DNA of 64,000 nucleotides. It comes from Dasyornis broadbenti. Taxonomy: Eukaryota; Chordata; Aves; Passeriformes; Dasyornithidae. The notes under the pieces are model-generated. The model was not told where the DNA came from. It saw only the letters and a program-made list of their open reading frames with translations, and made no database searches. The position numbers and the translations under genes were made by a program. How positions within the stretch are numbered: the stretch's first letter is position 1; every line of letters begins with the position of its first letter. The DNA is taken from contig VZRN01011461.1 of assembly GCA_013397935.1 (NCBI GenBank), forward strand, positions 1,657,269 to 1,721,268, in the 5' to 3' direction. Positions 1 through 14,043 of the stretch are shown here, piece by piece.

Positions 1-3000
1 TTCCCTGGCGCTTTCCTTGCTGGGCAGGGCTGCCCCGTTGCTCGCAGGTGCAGGTGCCCGTGGAGCACAGCTCTGGTGTTCCCCAGCCTCCACCGGTGGA
101 GCCAAGACCAGGAAATCTCAAGAGCCAGGGCTGCTCTCCATGAACCTCTCTCCTGCTGGGTGCTGTTTATAATCTGCTCGGCCGTGCACTCACAAATATT
201 TTCTGTCATCTAATAACAGCTATTACTGATGGTTTAAATGGTTTCAGCTGTTGAATCTGCTCACTGTTGAGCAATACGCTGCTGTTAGGCTTGGCTCACT
301 GGGGTGGCTGCACAACTTCCAAAATCTCGTATGGTGCCTCTATTTCTCCATTGAGGTGAAGTGATAGAGCCAGGGAAAGCCTGTTCAAATAGACAGAAGA
401 TGCATATCTGAAAATAAGAAACAATTTAAATGAAGGCTATTAGTGTAGAAACAATTTTTTTTTTTAAGTTTTTTGGCAAATGCAGGTATCTTATTAATTA
501 TGATTTACTGATAAGGTTCCCAGAAGCCTTTCCTACCCTGGTGACCCAGGTCAGTGTAGCTTTCTTTGCTTACTTTATATAAAGAGAGAATTTGAATTCC
601 CTGGATTAATCCTAAGTGACACTTAAAGTATTCAAAGAGGTGTTTTTTCCAATGTAAAATGTCATTCTCAAGAGTTTTTTTTTCTCAGTACATTCTTACA
701 AGAAGCAGTTTAAACAGAAAATAATTCTGAAAAACAGCAAGGCAGAGCAAGTTCTTCTTGCTGGGGGATAAGGTAAAATTCAGCTTGTTGCCTGAAAGAC
801 AAGGGAATGCTGAAAAATGAGCTGTTTGAACAATTCAGTTTCAAGTTGAATCAGATTAATCCTCCAGTAAAACAATTGTTTGTCTTGCTCTCCTCCTCGT
901 GCCTCTCCTGTCTGGTGCAGCCCACAGCACACAGTGCCAGTGAGCTGCGCTGCCTTTCCTAACTGCACAGTCCTTTCCTCTCAGGATGCTCATGTGGCAA
1001 GGACTGGAAGTGTTTATCTAGAAAAATAGCCTTAAAAATGGCATTATGTCCTTTTTTGTTCGCCCGTTTTCAGCCCTGGCTTTATAGGGAATAAACAGAG
1101 GGGAACAAGGAGAGGAGCCAGCTGCAGGTGACTGGCCAGCTGCCTGTGGATCAGCACCAGAAAGTGCTCCACAGATTGCAATTTGAAACCCATTAATATA
1201 ATGGATAAAGTCTATGAAGCATTTTAAAACCTCCCTTGCCTATAGTGCTGCATTTTATAAGCTAGGTGACATCAAAAGAATTGGTTCTGGCTCAGACCTA
1301 CTAATAAAAATGGATAAGGCTTATTTTTATGCTGAATATCAGTAAAAGCATGTGCAGAAGATTACATTTAACATTCTGGCTTTTACCCAGAGCACAACAA
1401 AGTCTATCTTATCCCCATCCATCAGAACAGAATTTGATAGGTTTGGAGACCCCAGATTTTCATCTCCTGTTGAAGCATGAAGCAGCAGCTCAGGCTCGCA
1501 CGGAGATGATGTGAGCACGACATTGCTCACTGTGCTGTGTTTCCTTGAACACTTATAAAGAAGGTTGTCTAATTAGGAACAATGTTTAAATAGGATATTC
1601 TGAATGACTGATACTTAAAGCTGGTAGAAAGCATTAGATGTTGCCATTATATCTTTCTATAGTAGGAATAATGGAAAGAAATAGAAAGTCTGGATGGTTC
1701 CTGTAGTCAGAGGGAGAAGAGCATCTTTCAGAGCCCAGTGAAAATCCCACATAGTTATTTTTGTGCCTATACAGCTTTAATTATTGTTAATTTTTCTGGG
1801 TACCACATGTTTATTTGAAGCTGATTTTTTTGGTTCAGTAGTCCAGCCTGTACCAGCATTAGCCTCCAGATCTCAACAGCATCCTGTTTATTCTGATCTA
1901 GCTTGCCTGACTGACTCCCCAAAGATAAAATTCACTAAGTGAACTTGACAGATTCCAGGCTGTCTCCATATGGCAGGGACTGGGCTGCAGCTTCTGAAGC
2001 TGCCTGGGATTTAAAAGCTGCTCTCACCTTATTAAGATGGCAGCAGTTACATGCAAGGCAAGTTCGCAGGGCTTGTTTTAATTCTTTTGGCTTCTGCTTG
2101 AGACCGATCCGCACCATTTTTTGTGCATGTGAATTAGAGCAGGACCAGAAGGATGACTTTTCTTACAGGCAGTTCTTACACCAGCAAGGAATCAGAACTA
2201 AAAATGAATCTATACCTCAGTCGTTGACTGTTTTCTAAGAGGAGTTTAGGCTTAGCAGGTGCTAAACGGACCAGAGCACAAGAGATTTCTGAAAAAAGTG
2301 ATGAAACAGTGTGCGTTTATGTGTTCCTGGATCTTTCCTGCCCTTTTGCCTGTGTGTGCTAATCACTTACCTGTTGTTTGTGTTTGTGTCTGTTAAAATA
2401 ATTGTCCTGTATTAAAAATGTGAAACCCGCATTCTGGAAATATCAAAATATTGAGCTGAATTGCAAGGAGCATTTTTGAGAATGCAGATCAGCTGAGGAT
2501 CCTTCTCTACACATTTAAATCTGCGTGTGGCAGGCAGCCATCATCAGTCACAGAAAAGGAGTTCTCTTAAACTGACTCAATACTAGTGAAAGAAAATAGT
2601 GTTGGAAACACATAAAATATTAGTTCTTGTTATTTTAAAAAATCTTAGGGTTAGATCCATTCTCTGATTGTGATTTTTTTTTTTTTTTTGAGTGGGTTTA
2701 CAGGGCTAAAATAATTTACTCTGATAGGTTTAAGCAGGCCATCCTTAAAAATCACAACATTAGAAAAATAGAATTTAGAAAATGTAGACAAAGTAATGTA
2801 AGTGGTTAGCGCTTGTTCTATGAAATGCAGGCACTGCAAAAAATAGTTCTTTAAGAAATCAGTTTAAATCAATGTCGTTGTATTGGGGTTGATGCAGTTA
2901 CATTTTTCTAAGAAAATCAAAATAGAAGTTGAGGTTTCCTTGACTATTCCCATTCCTGCCTGACATTGTTTTTCAGGAGCATGTGCATACCTGCAAGAGA

Positions 3001-3228
3001 GATCAAGAATGAGTAACCTTTCTAAATTTCCTTTGTAATGGACTAGGAGTGCTGGTGATCTGATGTGAGACTTTCAAATAAAAATATGTAAAAATTAGAA
3101 AAAAACCCCAAACTTTTGTGAGTTAAGTTTGGTGTTTAAATTGTAAGTAACTGAGTTGACTAAAACAAGCAATGGTGTGTCATAGTCTCTCCCTATGGAT
3201 TTTGTTGTTTCTTTGAGAAGTGGCGTGT

Positions 3229-3271
3229 GGTTTTGTTTGGTTTTGTTCTTTTGTTTGTTTTGGGTTTTTTT
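3229..3271. repeat. T/G-rich low-complexity tract
   Basis: Irregular TTTTG and TTTG units run for about 40 bases, ending in a T run. It has no coding meaning. Confidence 0.75.
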
Positions 3272-4903
3272 CCCAGATGCTGGTTTTAGATTTAGGAGAT
3301 TCACTTCTACAGAGGCGCTGGGGTTTTCTGGTTATCTGTGGTTCTTGCCCCTGCCTCCCTTTCAGAGTAGGGAGTGAGGATCTTCAGCTGGGACCCTTGA
3401 ATCAGCGCTGCATTCCTCCCTTTTCCAGAAAGAGAAGCTCTTGTGGAACCCCTGTTCAGCATCTTCGCAATTCCCATTTTATCTGGAGCTCTGTGAACCA
3501 GTTTGTGAAAACTGTGATTTTTGTCTCAGACATGGTACATGCTTAAAATCATCCGTGTCTTCCTCGATGTCATTTGCAATGTTTTTTTTAATCTTCAGTT
3601 AATTTGCATTTAGCTGTAGATTAGTTTGTAGCAATAAGCACCTCTTCATTTGCTTTCTGAGGCATTGTTTCTTTCTGCATTGTGCAATATAGACTTGTGC
3701 CAAAGAAGCCCAGTAGTATTGGAGCTGGGAACAACAGGATTTACCTCATTACTGTTTCTCACAACATTTGTAATGCTCTTGTGGGCACATGTGTAAGAAA
3801 TGTCAACTGAGTCATTATTGGGGTGGATGTTCTTAAAGCAGGTGTTTTAAAGGCAACATTTCAAGTCTCTGAACAAAAAGAGACCAAATTCCCAGCCAAG
3901 AATTTATAATAGGCAAAGAGGTGCAAGTTTTCTCTTAGATCTCATCCAGTCCCCTTTGATGAGACCCCTCCGTCCTGCTGCAGGTACCACATGAAGGCTC
4001 TTGGGCAGCCTGACTGCAGCACCAGGCCCAGGGTTAGTGTGTAGGGACTGTCTTTGAGAGGGAGCCTTTAATGTTGCTTTTGCATAAAAAGGCAGGTGGG
4101 TTTGGTTTTTAACAATGCACCACAGTCATGTTGTTAAATCTGCTACAAAATTCAGACATCTGCCTTTTTGAGCAGACACATGCGGGGCCTCTTCCAGGCT
4201 CATGTTTTATTTTGCCCAAACCTATTTTGGATTTAAACTCCATAGAGGTGCCTTTTGCTTTTGTTCTTCACATGTCTTTTTTATGTCATTGATATGAACC
4301 ACTTTGATGCTGCATTTGTAAATCTCTTGTGTTTGTGAAGTGAGCATCTTTTTATTTTTAATTTTCTGTTGTAAGGACTAGGCTGTAGGAATGCTTAATG
4401 CCACTGACTTAACAGTGAATTGAAATCCATTATTTGACTGAACAATTAAATGGCCTCTCCGCAAAACCTGGATGTTAATGACCATGGAATGACATAAAAT
4501 AAAATGAAATGATCAGGACAGGCAGCTCCAGCTCGCTCTGTAAACATCTAGGTTGGCTGAAGTGCAGCAGTCTGTATTTACAGCAGGGCTGGCAGAGGGA
4601 GAGGTGTGACTTGTTCATCTGCACAGAGGCAAAGGCTGAGTTTAAGACGCTCATAGAGAAGTTTGAAGCATTCTTGATTTTTTTTAATTTTTTTTTTCCC
4701 CTCCCCCCCACCACAGAATCTTATGGGCTGTCTTGGCCATGTAAAAGATGGCATGGTTATACCGGGCTTGAACTGGTGCTAGCATTGCAGAGCACAGAGG
4801 AAAAAGAGGTCTTCAGCACCTCCAGGTTAATCCAGAAAATGTCGTCTGACCACAGCTTTGAGAGTTTTGTTAATCCTTCTAGAAAAGCAGTTTGAGTTTG
4901 AGG

Positions 4904-5034
4904 TGGTTTTTATTTTTTTCGTTTGGGTTGTGGTGGTTCTGTGTTTTATTGTTTTGTTTTGTTTGGGTTTTTTTAATTTATTCTTTTGTTTGTTTGTTTG
5001 TTTTTAATTTTATTTTTACCTGCTGGAAGTTTTT
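4904..5034. repeat. T/G-rich low-complexity tract with TTTG repeats
   Basis: About 130 bases consisting mostly of T with scattered G, including a clean run of TTTG units at about 4984-5006. Simple low-complexity intron sequence. Confidence 0.8.
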
Positions 5035-7794
5035 TGTGCGCTAGTAATAATAAGAAATAGAATAGATCAGTCACTTTGGATAATCCAGATTAGCAGCTGT
5101 TTATAACATATTTAATTCCCCCGCTTTTTTCCAACACGTGTTGTTTTTAGAGCATGGTAACTTTAAATAACAATTGATTTACACTCTCTTATTTAACACT
5201 GAATTGAAATGGTCCATCTTTTATGCAGCTATGTCATACCAAATATGTATGAAAATATAAGGAGTTGTTCAGTAACACAGAACACACTGGTTTAGGTTAT
5301 GGTTTACTTTATTGCTGTTTGTGAATGAAGTTACCTGTAAATTTTATTTCACCATACAATAATTAGGAGACAGAAACATTTCTGCTTTTTAGGATGGCCT
5401 AACCTGTGTCGGAACTACAAAATGTAGAAGTTTTACAAGAGATAGTGTTTAGGAATGCTGGGGTTTGTGTTGAAAGTTTTCCAGTAGACGCTGTTTAGGA
5501 TTATTTGAAAGCTGGAGTTTGTGTTTGCAGGAAAGGAGCTTCACAAGTTCTGCTAACATGCTGATTTTAGTGAATTAAGTTTTTCAGCAGTGGTGACAAT
5601 GTCTCATTTTCCAGCCAAGAGCATGAGTCAGGCTGGTCAGCTCGGTTTTCAAGGAACAGGGCAGTTCCATGGACTGCTTTAAAATGTCTCTTTCTTGAAA
5701 AAATCAAGCTTTCATGTTGTCTTCTGCAGAGGAATTTTTTGCAGGCTAGTAATCTCAGTTTGGTTCAAACTGGAAATTTACTCTCTACCAGGGTGGTGAG
5801 GAGCTGGATTTACACGTTTCTAGAGAGCAGTGCATTAGAGACAAGTTCTGTGCACAAGAAACTGGCCCAGGTTGCCTTCTGTTTTACATTTTTGCTTCAG
5901 TTTTCTACGGAGATATTAACAAAACAGTTCTCTATATTTAGAATGCTAATGGCAGTCAAGTTACGTCAAAAGAGGGATCTATTATTAAATTGACAGAATG
6001 TCAGTGGCAGAAATCAGCTGTAACTCATTCTGCATGTCATTAGCTGGAAAAATCACATGCAAATTTTTAACATTGATCAAAATTCCGTTTCTCACTGATT
6101 TTTTGCTGTGTTAGACCTAGGACAGAATAAGAAATTTTCCTTGGGTGTATTTTAGTACGCACCAGAAATTGCAATGCTCGAAGCCCATTTTTTGCCTCAC
6201 AATAGTTTATGCACTCGTTCCTCCCTTAGAAATGATGTTTACTTAAGTTAGTGAAAGCTGGGCGAGGTCTTTTTACATTTAAAAGAGATTTCCCACATAT
6301 CTCGTTTTGATTGTCACATCCTTCAGTGCGCTTGTCCAAATCCTACCCACATGCCGCTATGCAGATGAGGCACTCCCACATAGGGAATGTTCTGCACAGA
6401 AATCATGGAACGCCTAAGCAGCCTTTTTTTTTTTTTTTCCCCTTCTTTTTAAGAAATAGACTCCTAAAAACTATTCTAAAGACAGCACAATTCTGCCCAC
6501 CAGCTGAGGATAATGTAGGGGTACCTTTAAAGTATGTTGTTATATAAGCTGATAGGAAAAAAAGAAAAAAAAAAAAAAATGAAGCAAAAATGGCGAAGTT
6601 TTGCTGCAGCTTTAGAAAGTTGTCAGCTGCCCGAGATGGCAGAATAAACTAGTTTAATTCTTTTAAGATATATTATATGTAACTCAAAAAACTGACACAG
6701 ATTTAGCTGGCAAACCTCTACATCCCTGACTGAAGAAAACTGCAATGATAAGACCAGGGTAAGATTCATTTGCTCTTAATACTTTTCCAAAGCATCAGCC
6801 GTCATTCCATTGCTGCTAAGGATGCTTTTCACAGGAGTAGCAAAGCTGCTGTGTTGATTGTCGTTTAATTTGCAGTTTAATGCAGCTTTAATTTGCTTTG
6901 CCAGGTTAGAAAAGGGAGCTCTGCTCAGCTGGCCAGTCCCAGAGACGACCCGTGCAGCTTTTACACCTTCACTGCTCCCTGCACTGTGAATTCCTTTGCT
7001 GCCTTCTGACACAGTCTCTTGTCAGCTGTTCCATTTGCAAGGGCTTTTTGTGTCCTGTTTGGAGAGCAGCTTTGGTTCAGAGGAGCTCCAGGAGCTCCGC
7101 TGTGCCTGCTTATGGTGAGAGAACTGTTTGCAGTTTATAATCGTTGAGGAGTTTGTAATCGTTGGGGCTTTAAGGTGGTGGATGAATGCAAAAATGTACA
7201 TGCATCACAAACTGCTGTTTTCTACAAAAATTGTGTTTGTTTCTTTTTTTCTTTAAAGAACAACCTAAACTCGTGCTCTGAACCGAGTCTAACATTGTAG
7301 CTCAAACATATTTTTAAAGCCTTCCTTGTTCTGTTGCAGTTTAAACTAAAGCAGACATTAGAAGCTGGATTTTTTTATGTTTTGGCTTCTTATTATTTTT
7401 TTTCTTATTAGTCAAAATTAATTAATAATGATCGAGTTTGCTGTTTGATTCTTCAGAGTTCAGTGATTGGTTTCCATATGTTGAAATAAGTAACTATTTA
7501 AAGCCATCTGTTTCCCTTGGAAGTAAGAGTATTTTCATTAGTGTTTGGCATTTAACTCATACTTGAAGAATTAAATTCCGCCTAAGTTTAAGTTGATCTT
7601 TCTGGACATTATTCAAACAACAATGTATGGTGTATTTGAAAAACTATGGGTTTTTTTTTTTAATTAATAATATTTGAGTTGTTATTTGCATTTGGAAATC
7701 ACTTAACTCAGACATTAAAAATAAGTGTGAGACACAAAACTGAACAAGAAAGCCTCTCCCTGATTAGCTGAGTGGGATGTAAGCCCTGTATAGG

Positions 7795-7836
7795 CCTTAT
7801 TACCTTTACCTTAAAGGTAAATTTAATCTAATAAGG
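7795..7836. repeat. Nested palindrome
   Basis: Outer arms CCTTATTA (7795-7802) and TAATAAGG (7829-7836) are perfect reverse complements. Inside them TTTACCTT (7805-7812) and AAGGTAAA (7814-7821) form a second perfect pair around one base. RNA from either strand could fold into a two-part hairpin. Confidence 0.85.
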
Positions 7837-9667
7837 TGCTGGCCAAAAGCAATTTTCTGTTTCCATATTATCATTGCTAAAAATTAGGAAAACATTTACT
7901 TTATCACTTGAATCAGAAGTTGTCTCCTCCTTGCTTTTGCTCACGAAAATGTGATTTCTCTGCTAAGTTTTGGATGCTGCTGATATTCTCAGCTTGTTCC
8001 TGGGAAAGCCATAAAATTCTGAGTCAGGTCACTTGGCAGTCAAGTGGAAGAGAAAACTGCTTTTCCGCTATATTGTATTGCTTTAAATTGCAAATGTCTC
8101 TGTATTTGCTTCAGGTTTTTGTTTCATTTTGTTTTGTTTTTAATCCTGCTGTTGCGCTCTCTGTGTTAGAATCTAAGATTTATATTTCTTTGACTGTTTA
8201 ATGTTTCCTTTCATCGCCTTCATAAATAGTAATGACTAGCTTATGTATATCCAGGGAAGTAAGGCAAAAAGCCCTTGAGTGTGCCAAGTCTGAAAAAATT
8301 TAAATTAGTGTATCAAATGTTAGAAGAAGAGGAATTAAGGCTCTTATCAGCTAACCATAAGCCAAGAATCTTTTAAATTCTAACAATGGTCTGGTGGATA
8401 CAGCTAAATCTGCCTTTACTTAAGAAAGACAATAGCAGACGTGTGGTTCAAAGTAAAAGATTTCACCTTAATAAAAGCTATTTAACTTATTATTCTAAAT
8501 CCAGAGAAAGGCAGATTTTTATTCCAAGGTGTAGATAATTTCTGGTAGGGGAATCCCACCATTTTTAATGAACATGTTTCCCTTTCTCATTTCTAATTAG
8601 CGCCAGCACTTAGATTGCAGGATGCCAGCCTTCAAGGCTGAGATTTCTGATGGTAATAAAGCACTCGAGGTGGTATTTAATTAAAGCAGAGTGGTGCTAG
8701 GAAAGACCTGAGCAGGGCTGAAACACTAATCCTTTTGCATTGCCCAGTGTCCCCTTGTGATTGTGATTGATGAGCTGATTTCTCTTTACAACTTCATCTG
8801 CATCGTGTGGCAATCCCCACGGGCAGAGGTGCTGTGCCTTTGCGGATCAGAGCTCCCCATTAGGACGAGCTAATGTGCTAAATGGGGTAGGGCTGGGGTG
8901 AGGAGCTCTCCTGGTTCTTAGGGAACCTATGAAATGACGACTTTGTGGTGGCTGGTGGGACTCCCCACGTAAATGCAGGTGTTTGTAATATCTTTGTCTC
9001 TTTTTACCTTGAAAATACATATTCTGCCATCCCCTATCTGTCTTTCCCTTTCCCTCTTCTGCTTATCTCAGTTGTTTTGTTAAAATGATCATGTCAGGTA
9101 GTGGATGCTATGAGGGATGGCTGTAGAGGTGTTTGGTTTTTGTTTTTTTTTTACTCAAAGCAGTGAAAGAAATTGGTCAGGATTTTCTTAAAAATACAGA
9201 CTTTTTATCATCCTTATTACTGGAATTCTTGGCTAGTGAAATTCTAACTCCAGCTTGAAGCTTCTGTAATGCAGAGCTGCTTCTTGTTTTCACCCAAAAG
9301 GTTGTAGAGGGACTGTCCAAGCTGCTTATGCTGTCAGTCTGCTTGGCCACGAGGATAGAGCCATCAGCATTCTGCCCCTCAGAACTGGTGCTCCTGGAAG
9401 CAGTTTGGAAATTTAGATATCTGAATAGATCTCCATGTTGTGCATCTGTGAGCATTTCCAGCAGTGAGTTTCTGCTGGATTAGTGTATTTGCTGTGGCAG
9501 CGGAGGAAGCCAGCAGTATCCTGGGATGTGTAAGCAGGAGAGCAAATTGACAGAAGTGATTTTCCCCTTTACCTGGTATTTGTTAAATTGCAGCCAAGAT
9601 ATTTGGCACAGTCTGTGCCCCTCCAATGCAAGGAAGAATGTTCAGCTCAGGGACCCCAGGATGTGAA

Positions 9668-10015
9668 TGGTAAGAGGCTGAGGGAGCTGTACCTGTTCAG
9701 CCTGGAGAGGGGAAGGCTCCACTGTGACCTAAACATTTCAGTGTTTACAAAGGGTGTCGAGAAGGAGCAAGCCTCTTCCCAGAGGCGCATGGTGGGAGGA
9801 TAAGGGACAATGTTTATTGTGAAATTGGAACAATTAGATATGAAGGAAAACTTTCTCCATGAGGAGAGTGTAGCACTGGAACAGGTTGTCTGGAGAGTTT
9901 GCACAGGCTTTGTGTTCAGCGCTTTGAAAAAAATGAATGGATGAACCCTGAGCCCCTGTCCTGATCACAAAACCAGCCCAGTCTGGAGCAGGAGGTTGGG
10001 CTGGAGATCAGAGCA
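9668..10015 (+). mobile_element. CR1 LINE 3' fragment
   Basis: Recognised from CR1 3'-end phrases: GAGCTGTACCTGTTCAGCCTGGAGAGG near 9680, AAACTTTCTCCATGAG near 9848, GCACTGGAACAGGTTGTCTGG near 9872 and GAGCAGGAGGTTGGGCTGGA near 9982. The copy is diverged and has lost its terminal octamer repeats, so it is an old, inactive, 5'-truncated insertion in sense orientation to RBFOX1. The two short ORFs across it are meaningless. Confidence 0.85.
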
Positions 10016-10940
10016 CAGTTAAACATTCTAAACCTTTACAGCCAGATACCTTTTGATTTTTCCCAGCTGATGCATATTTTCTAACATACAATCTACAGCT
10101 AATTTCTTACATAGAAGTTGGATGATCCGGTGTAAAGCAGACATGCAAATCTTTAAATGCTCTCTGCACCTCTAGGCTGTCCTGCCATTGCCTTGCTGCC
10201 CCGTCAGGGACAGGATTGGTCCATCTGCCGCCTACTGCTTCGCATTTCTCTCCTGTCCCTTTGGTGAGCGCAATGCTCTGTCAGCTCTTTGTTTTTAGAT
10301 CAAGGTATCATTGAACCTAAACAGAAGGGAAGAAATATTTTAAATCTATGAAAAATAGCAGCTTTATGTGTGCATTTGGATAACCTAAAGGGTTACCGTT
10401 GCTTCAGTTGAGATTTCAGGCAGATTTTTATTTTCCAATCACTGCTAATCTCTCAGGTCAAGTATTTATTCCTTTTGCAGTCTTTCTTCTCGTGTGAGTG
10501 AATGTGTGTTTTTAAGCTAGCAAGGGTGTTTGTTTTTCTGAGTTCACAAGTGCAGGCTTTTTTCAAATCTTGGTGTCTCCACTCACATTTGAAAATAAAT
10601 TTTCAAAATGAATGGTTCTTGCAAATACGGTAGTTATTGCATATTTTCCTTATTGCTAGGCAAGGGATATTCCTGCATCCCTGTCCTTTACCTTGCTTGT
10701 TTCCCAGATGTTTGGAGCTAAATGGAGGGAAGCTTGTTTTCATCTGAGTTCCATGGGTTTTTTCCTAGGTTGCAGTTAACATACAGCTGACTAATGGTAC
10801 AAGCCTGGCAAATGCAGTTTTGTCAGGGTGGGTTAATTATTCCTGTCTAATATTGAAGTAATTTGTATTTCAAAACCCAGTGCTACTTGTAGATGAACCA
10901 CAGGTGATTTTTAAATAAAACTTGCCTGAAATTATTCTAG

Positions 10941-11012
10941 AAAAAACCAAAACCCAAACAAAACAACAAAAAACAAACAAACAAACAAAAAACCAAACAA
11001 AACCCAACAACC
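10941..11012. repeat. A/C-rich low-complexity tract with CAAA repeats
   Basis: A run of AAACC, AAAAC and CAAA units with several clean ACAA tandem copies near 10971-10988. It is the complementary type of the T/G tracts elsewhere in the window. Confidence 0.8.
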
Positions 11013-12128
11013 AGAGATTGTTTTAAAAACTTGCAGATGAATAAGAGGATTTGAAGACCTGCAAGTTACAGTGTTGTTGTGGAGTTTTTTGCATCAGAAA
11101 TTTCCATTGCTGAAGTGAAAGTTTAATTCCTCTGAGGCTCTGCACAGACTGTCGCGTGCTCTGCTTTTAGTTTTACACTATTTGCCTTTCTGTTTTATGT
11201 CATTCTATTAAAACTCTTTCCACTTCGGGCAATTGGAACCCATATTTAGCTGGGCTCTGTGGCTCAGGGTGTGTAGTAGCTCGCTAATTTATTTATTTTT
11301 AACTATTATTTTAATTGCAAAGGTGCAGTGATGTTACTCTGTCAGATTTGCAGAATGTAAGATGTTATCAAATTCTAGCAGCAAACTAATCTCTTACATT
11401 TCTGGTTTATGTATGTAAGAAATGGTAAAAAATATAAATTGCTGAAATTGTCAAAGACCAAGAAAGAGAGAAAGTAGGATTAAGTTCAGGGTACCTTCAC
11501 CCTTGCTCTCACTTTTCTGCACAGAGCAACAGAGGCTTTTGCAATGTGCACTGCTTAAAGTGTTTGAATAAATGCCTTATTCTCTGTTTAATTGGAAATA
11601 TTTTATATCATAATTTGTTTGCTTCTGAAGCGTGTGAGAGGTCTTGAGTTCAGGTTGTTTAACTGGTGTTTAATCTGTGTTACTAAAATGAAGTTAAAAT
11701 AATAATTTGAGAATTTTATTTCATAATCCTCATTAGCAAATAATGTTTTCAGATCAATTTACTATGCTCCATAACTCTCCATTGACTTTGGTTCTTGGTT
11801 TGGTACTATGAACACAGATATGTGTGTGTGACACTAAAATTGAAATTGGTGTGCATTGCTTTTCTTAATTGATGCTGTTAGTCAGTGCAGACCTCTTCAC
11901 TGGACAATTTCAATTTACATTTTGACCTTTCATTAAGTGAAATTAGCAGATTTGAATTTTTTTTTTTCCTTTTTCTCCCCACTCCTTTTCTCTAGAACTG
12001 TTGGCAGGGGACATGTGAATAGCTGTGGAATTTAGGAATCTATTTTAAACAGTGAGCATTTTTTGTTAATACATGAAGTCAGCTGAGGAGCAGTGAACCC
12101 GCTGTGGTTATTTACACAATAGATGTGT

Positions 12129-12144
12129 GTGTATGTACATACAC
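12129..12144. repeat. Perfect 16-bp palindrome in a TG repeat
   Basis: GTGTATGTACATACAC reads the same on both strands and lies at the end of a short TG dinucleotide run. Confidence 0.8.
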
Positions 12145-13997
12145 GATGTAATTATAAGTTAATACACTTACCCTGTCATCAAGACCAACAAGTGGGTATT
12201 TCCATAGCTGTGTCAAGTTCCAGAATATATTTTCATCCTCCAAATCTTGGATCAGTTGGCTACAATGGTATCTGGAATAAATGACAGCAGATGAAAACAT
12301 TCTCTAAATTGTACCACTCCTGTAGCCTGATTTCTGCTCAGAATAGTTCACAATTCAATCAGAGATTTTGCATCAAAGTTAGGATGCGTGTGGAGGTCAT
12401 GCCCTGCTTTTCATTCAGGAACTTAGGCAGAACTATTGTGTTGCCATGTCAGTCAGATAACATTCTGCATCCACTGTTCTCTCAACTGCTGCACTGAAGG
12501 GGAGAATCAGATTGGTGGGGATAGGTGTAGGAAGAGGATGCAGAAGAGGTAATAAAGAAGGACAATATGAAGGGTGGGAGGCAAAGGGAAGTTTAAAATA
12601 TTGGGAAAAGTGCATCAGGATCTGAATGAGAAGAGAAGAGAATTCACTTACGAGGCTTGGCAAAATAGACCCAGCGTGTTTGTAGAGGTGGCTTGTGCCT
12701 TTTAGTCCCAGTTTTGGATCCTGAGTTCTGTCCATCCGGTCTTCATGTCCTCTGTGGTGGACTGAGCCTGCCTAAGTGCATGCCTGACGTGTGCCGCTTA
12801 ATAGTTTCGGTGGCATTCGCAGAATTAAATTCGTGTTTCAAAGTTTTTGTTATATTTAGTGTCTGGCAGCTGAAAACTGCATTCTTTCTGGTGGATTATA
12901 TAGCCATCATTTTTCACTGTTGTTCAGGTAAGCCATTAAGCATATGTAGACAACGTGCATTTCAGTAAAAACCCATCAGTTTGTGCGTGCCATTGCTCAG
13001 ACACCTTTTCCAGAGCACAGTCCTTCACATCCCTGATTCTAAGACTGACAAAAATCACCAAGCATGAGTGAGCACATAAGTTATTGTTTCTTTTTCAACG
13101 TGTTCTTAACACATTTAAAAGCAGATGATGATATTGCTTGACTCTCAGGAAAATTAGCAGCACTCACTATGCCTTTTGCTGTTCCAAGGAAAATGCCTTT
13201 GCTGCTACGCTGCAGAAGAACATCAGGAATTGACAGGACACACGATACTGCCACCATGAGTTCAGGCATATTTGCTGTGCATTAAAATGACAATGGAATA
13301 GATTAGTTTGAGGGTATAATACGTACCAAAATTGTTCTATACAGATATCAGAATATTAAATAAAAGGAAAAGCCTTCATGAAGTCTCATATAATCCCTCT
13401 TGGCATGGGTATATGAGTAGGTATTCAAGTTTTTTCCTTTAAGTACGCTGATATGATTAAATTTAACTTGACACAAGTGATGTACTGTACCATGTGATTG
13501 TAATATTTAAAAGAAAACCACTTTTCTGATAGAATACCTACTCGCTGTCAATTCCTGTGTAGCAGCATCTAATCGGAATTTCTTCTGCAGCTAAAATGCA
13601 AACGCATTTGCTGTATTCTCCATCTCACTGGGTGCGCACTCAGCAAATGCAGAACCGCTTCAATATTTTTGGTATCATCTTTAATCTAATGTTCTGCTAT
13701 AAAAGCCAGCCAGTTCACATTGATTATAAGCAGTTTCCAGGCTGTAACTTTTCTCTCCCAGAAGTGGTGTGTGTATTTTCACTAACTCTGGAGTTTGGAT
13801 GCTGTGGCTGCTGTCCAGGCCCCTGCACTGTGCAAACACGAGCGCTGTTGGATGTGGTTGCTGTAGATTAGCCATATGCTTCTGGTCAACATGCCAGAGT
13901 TTTTCTCAGTGCTGTTACAGTTTTGGAAAGATCTCTCCTTCCGCCACCCCTTCCTTAAACACAGGGGCACAAAATAAAAAAAACAAAAAAACCCAAA

Positions 13998-14043
13998 AAA
14001 CCAGGAAAGGTAATTTTCCTGTAAACCAGGAAAGGTAATTTTC
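13998..14043. repeat. Tandem duplication, 25-bp period
   Basis: The 21-base unit AAACCAGGAAAGGTAATTTTC occurs at 13998-14018 and again, identical, at 14023-14043. It follows an A-rich tract with AAAACCC units. Identity of the copies suggests a recent slippage event. Confidence 0.85.

Noticed and set aside
6776..7012. 78-codon minus-strand ORF (Ser/Lys-rich)
   Set aside because: No known domain, no flanking splice or promoter evidence; length is within chance expectation.
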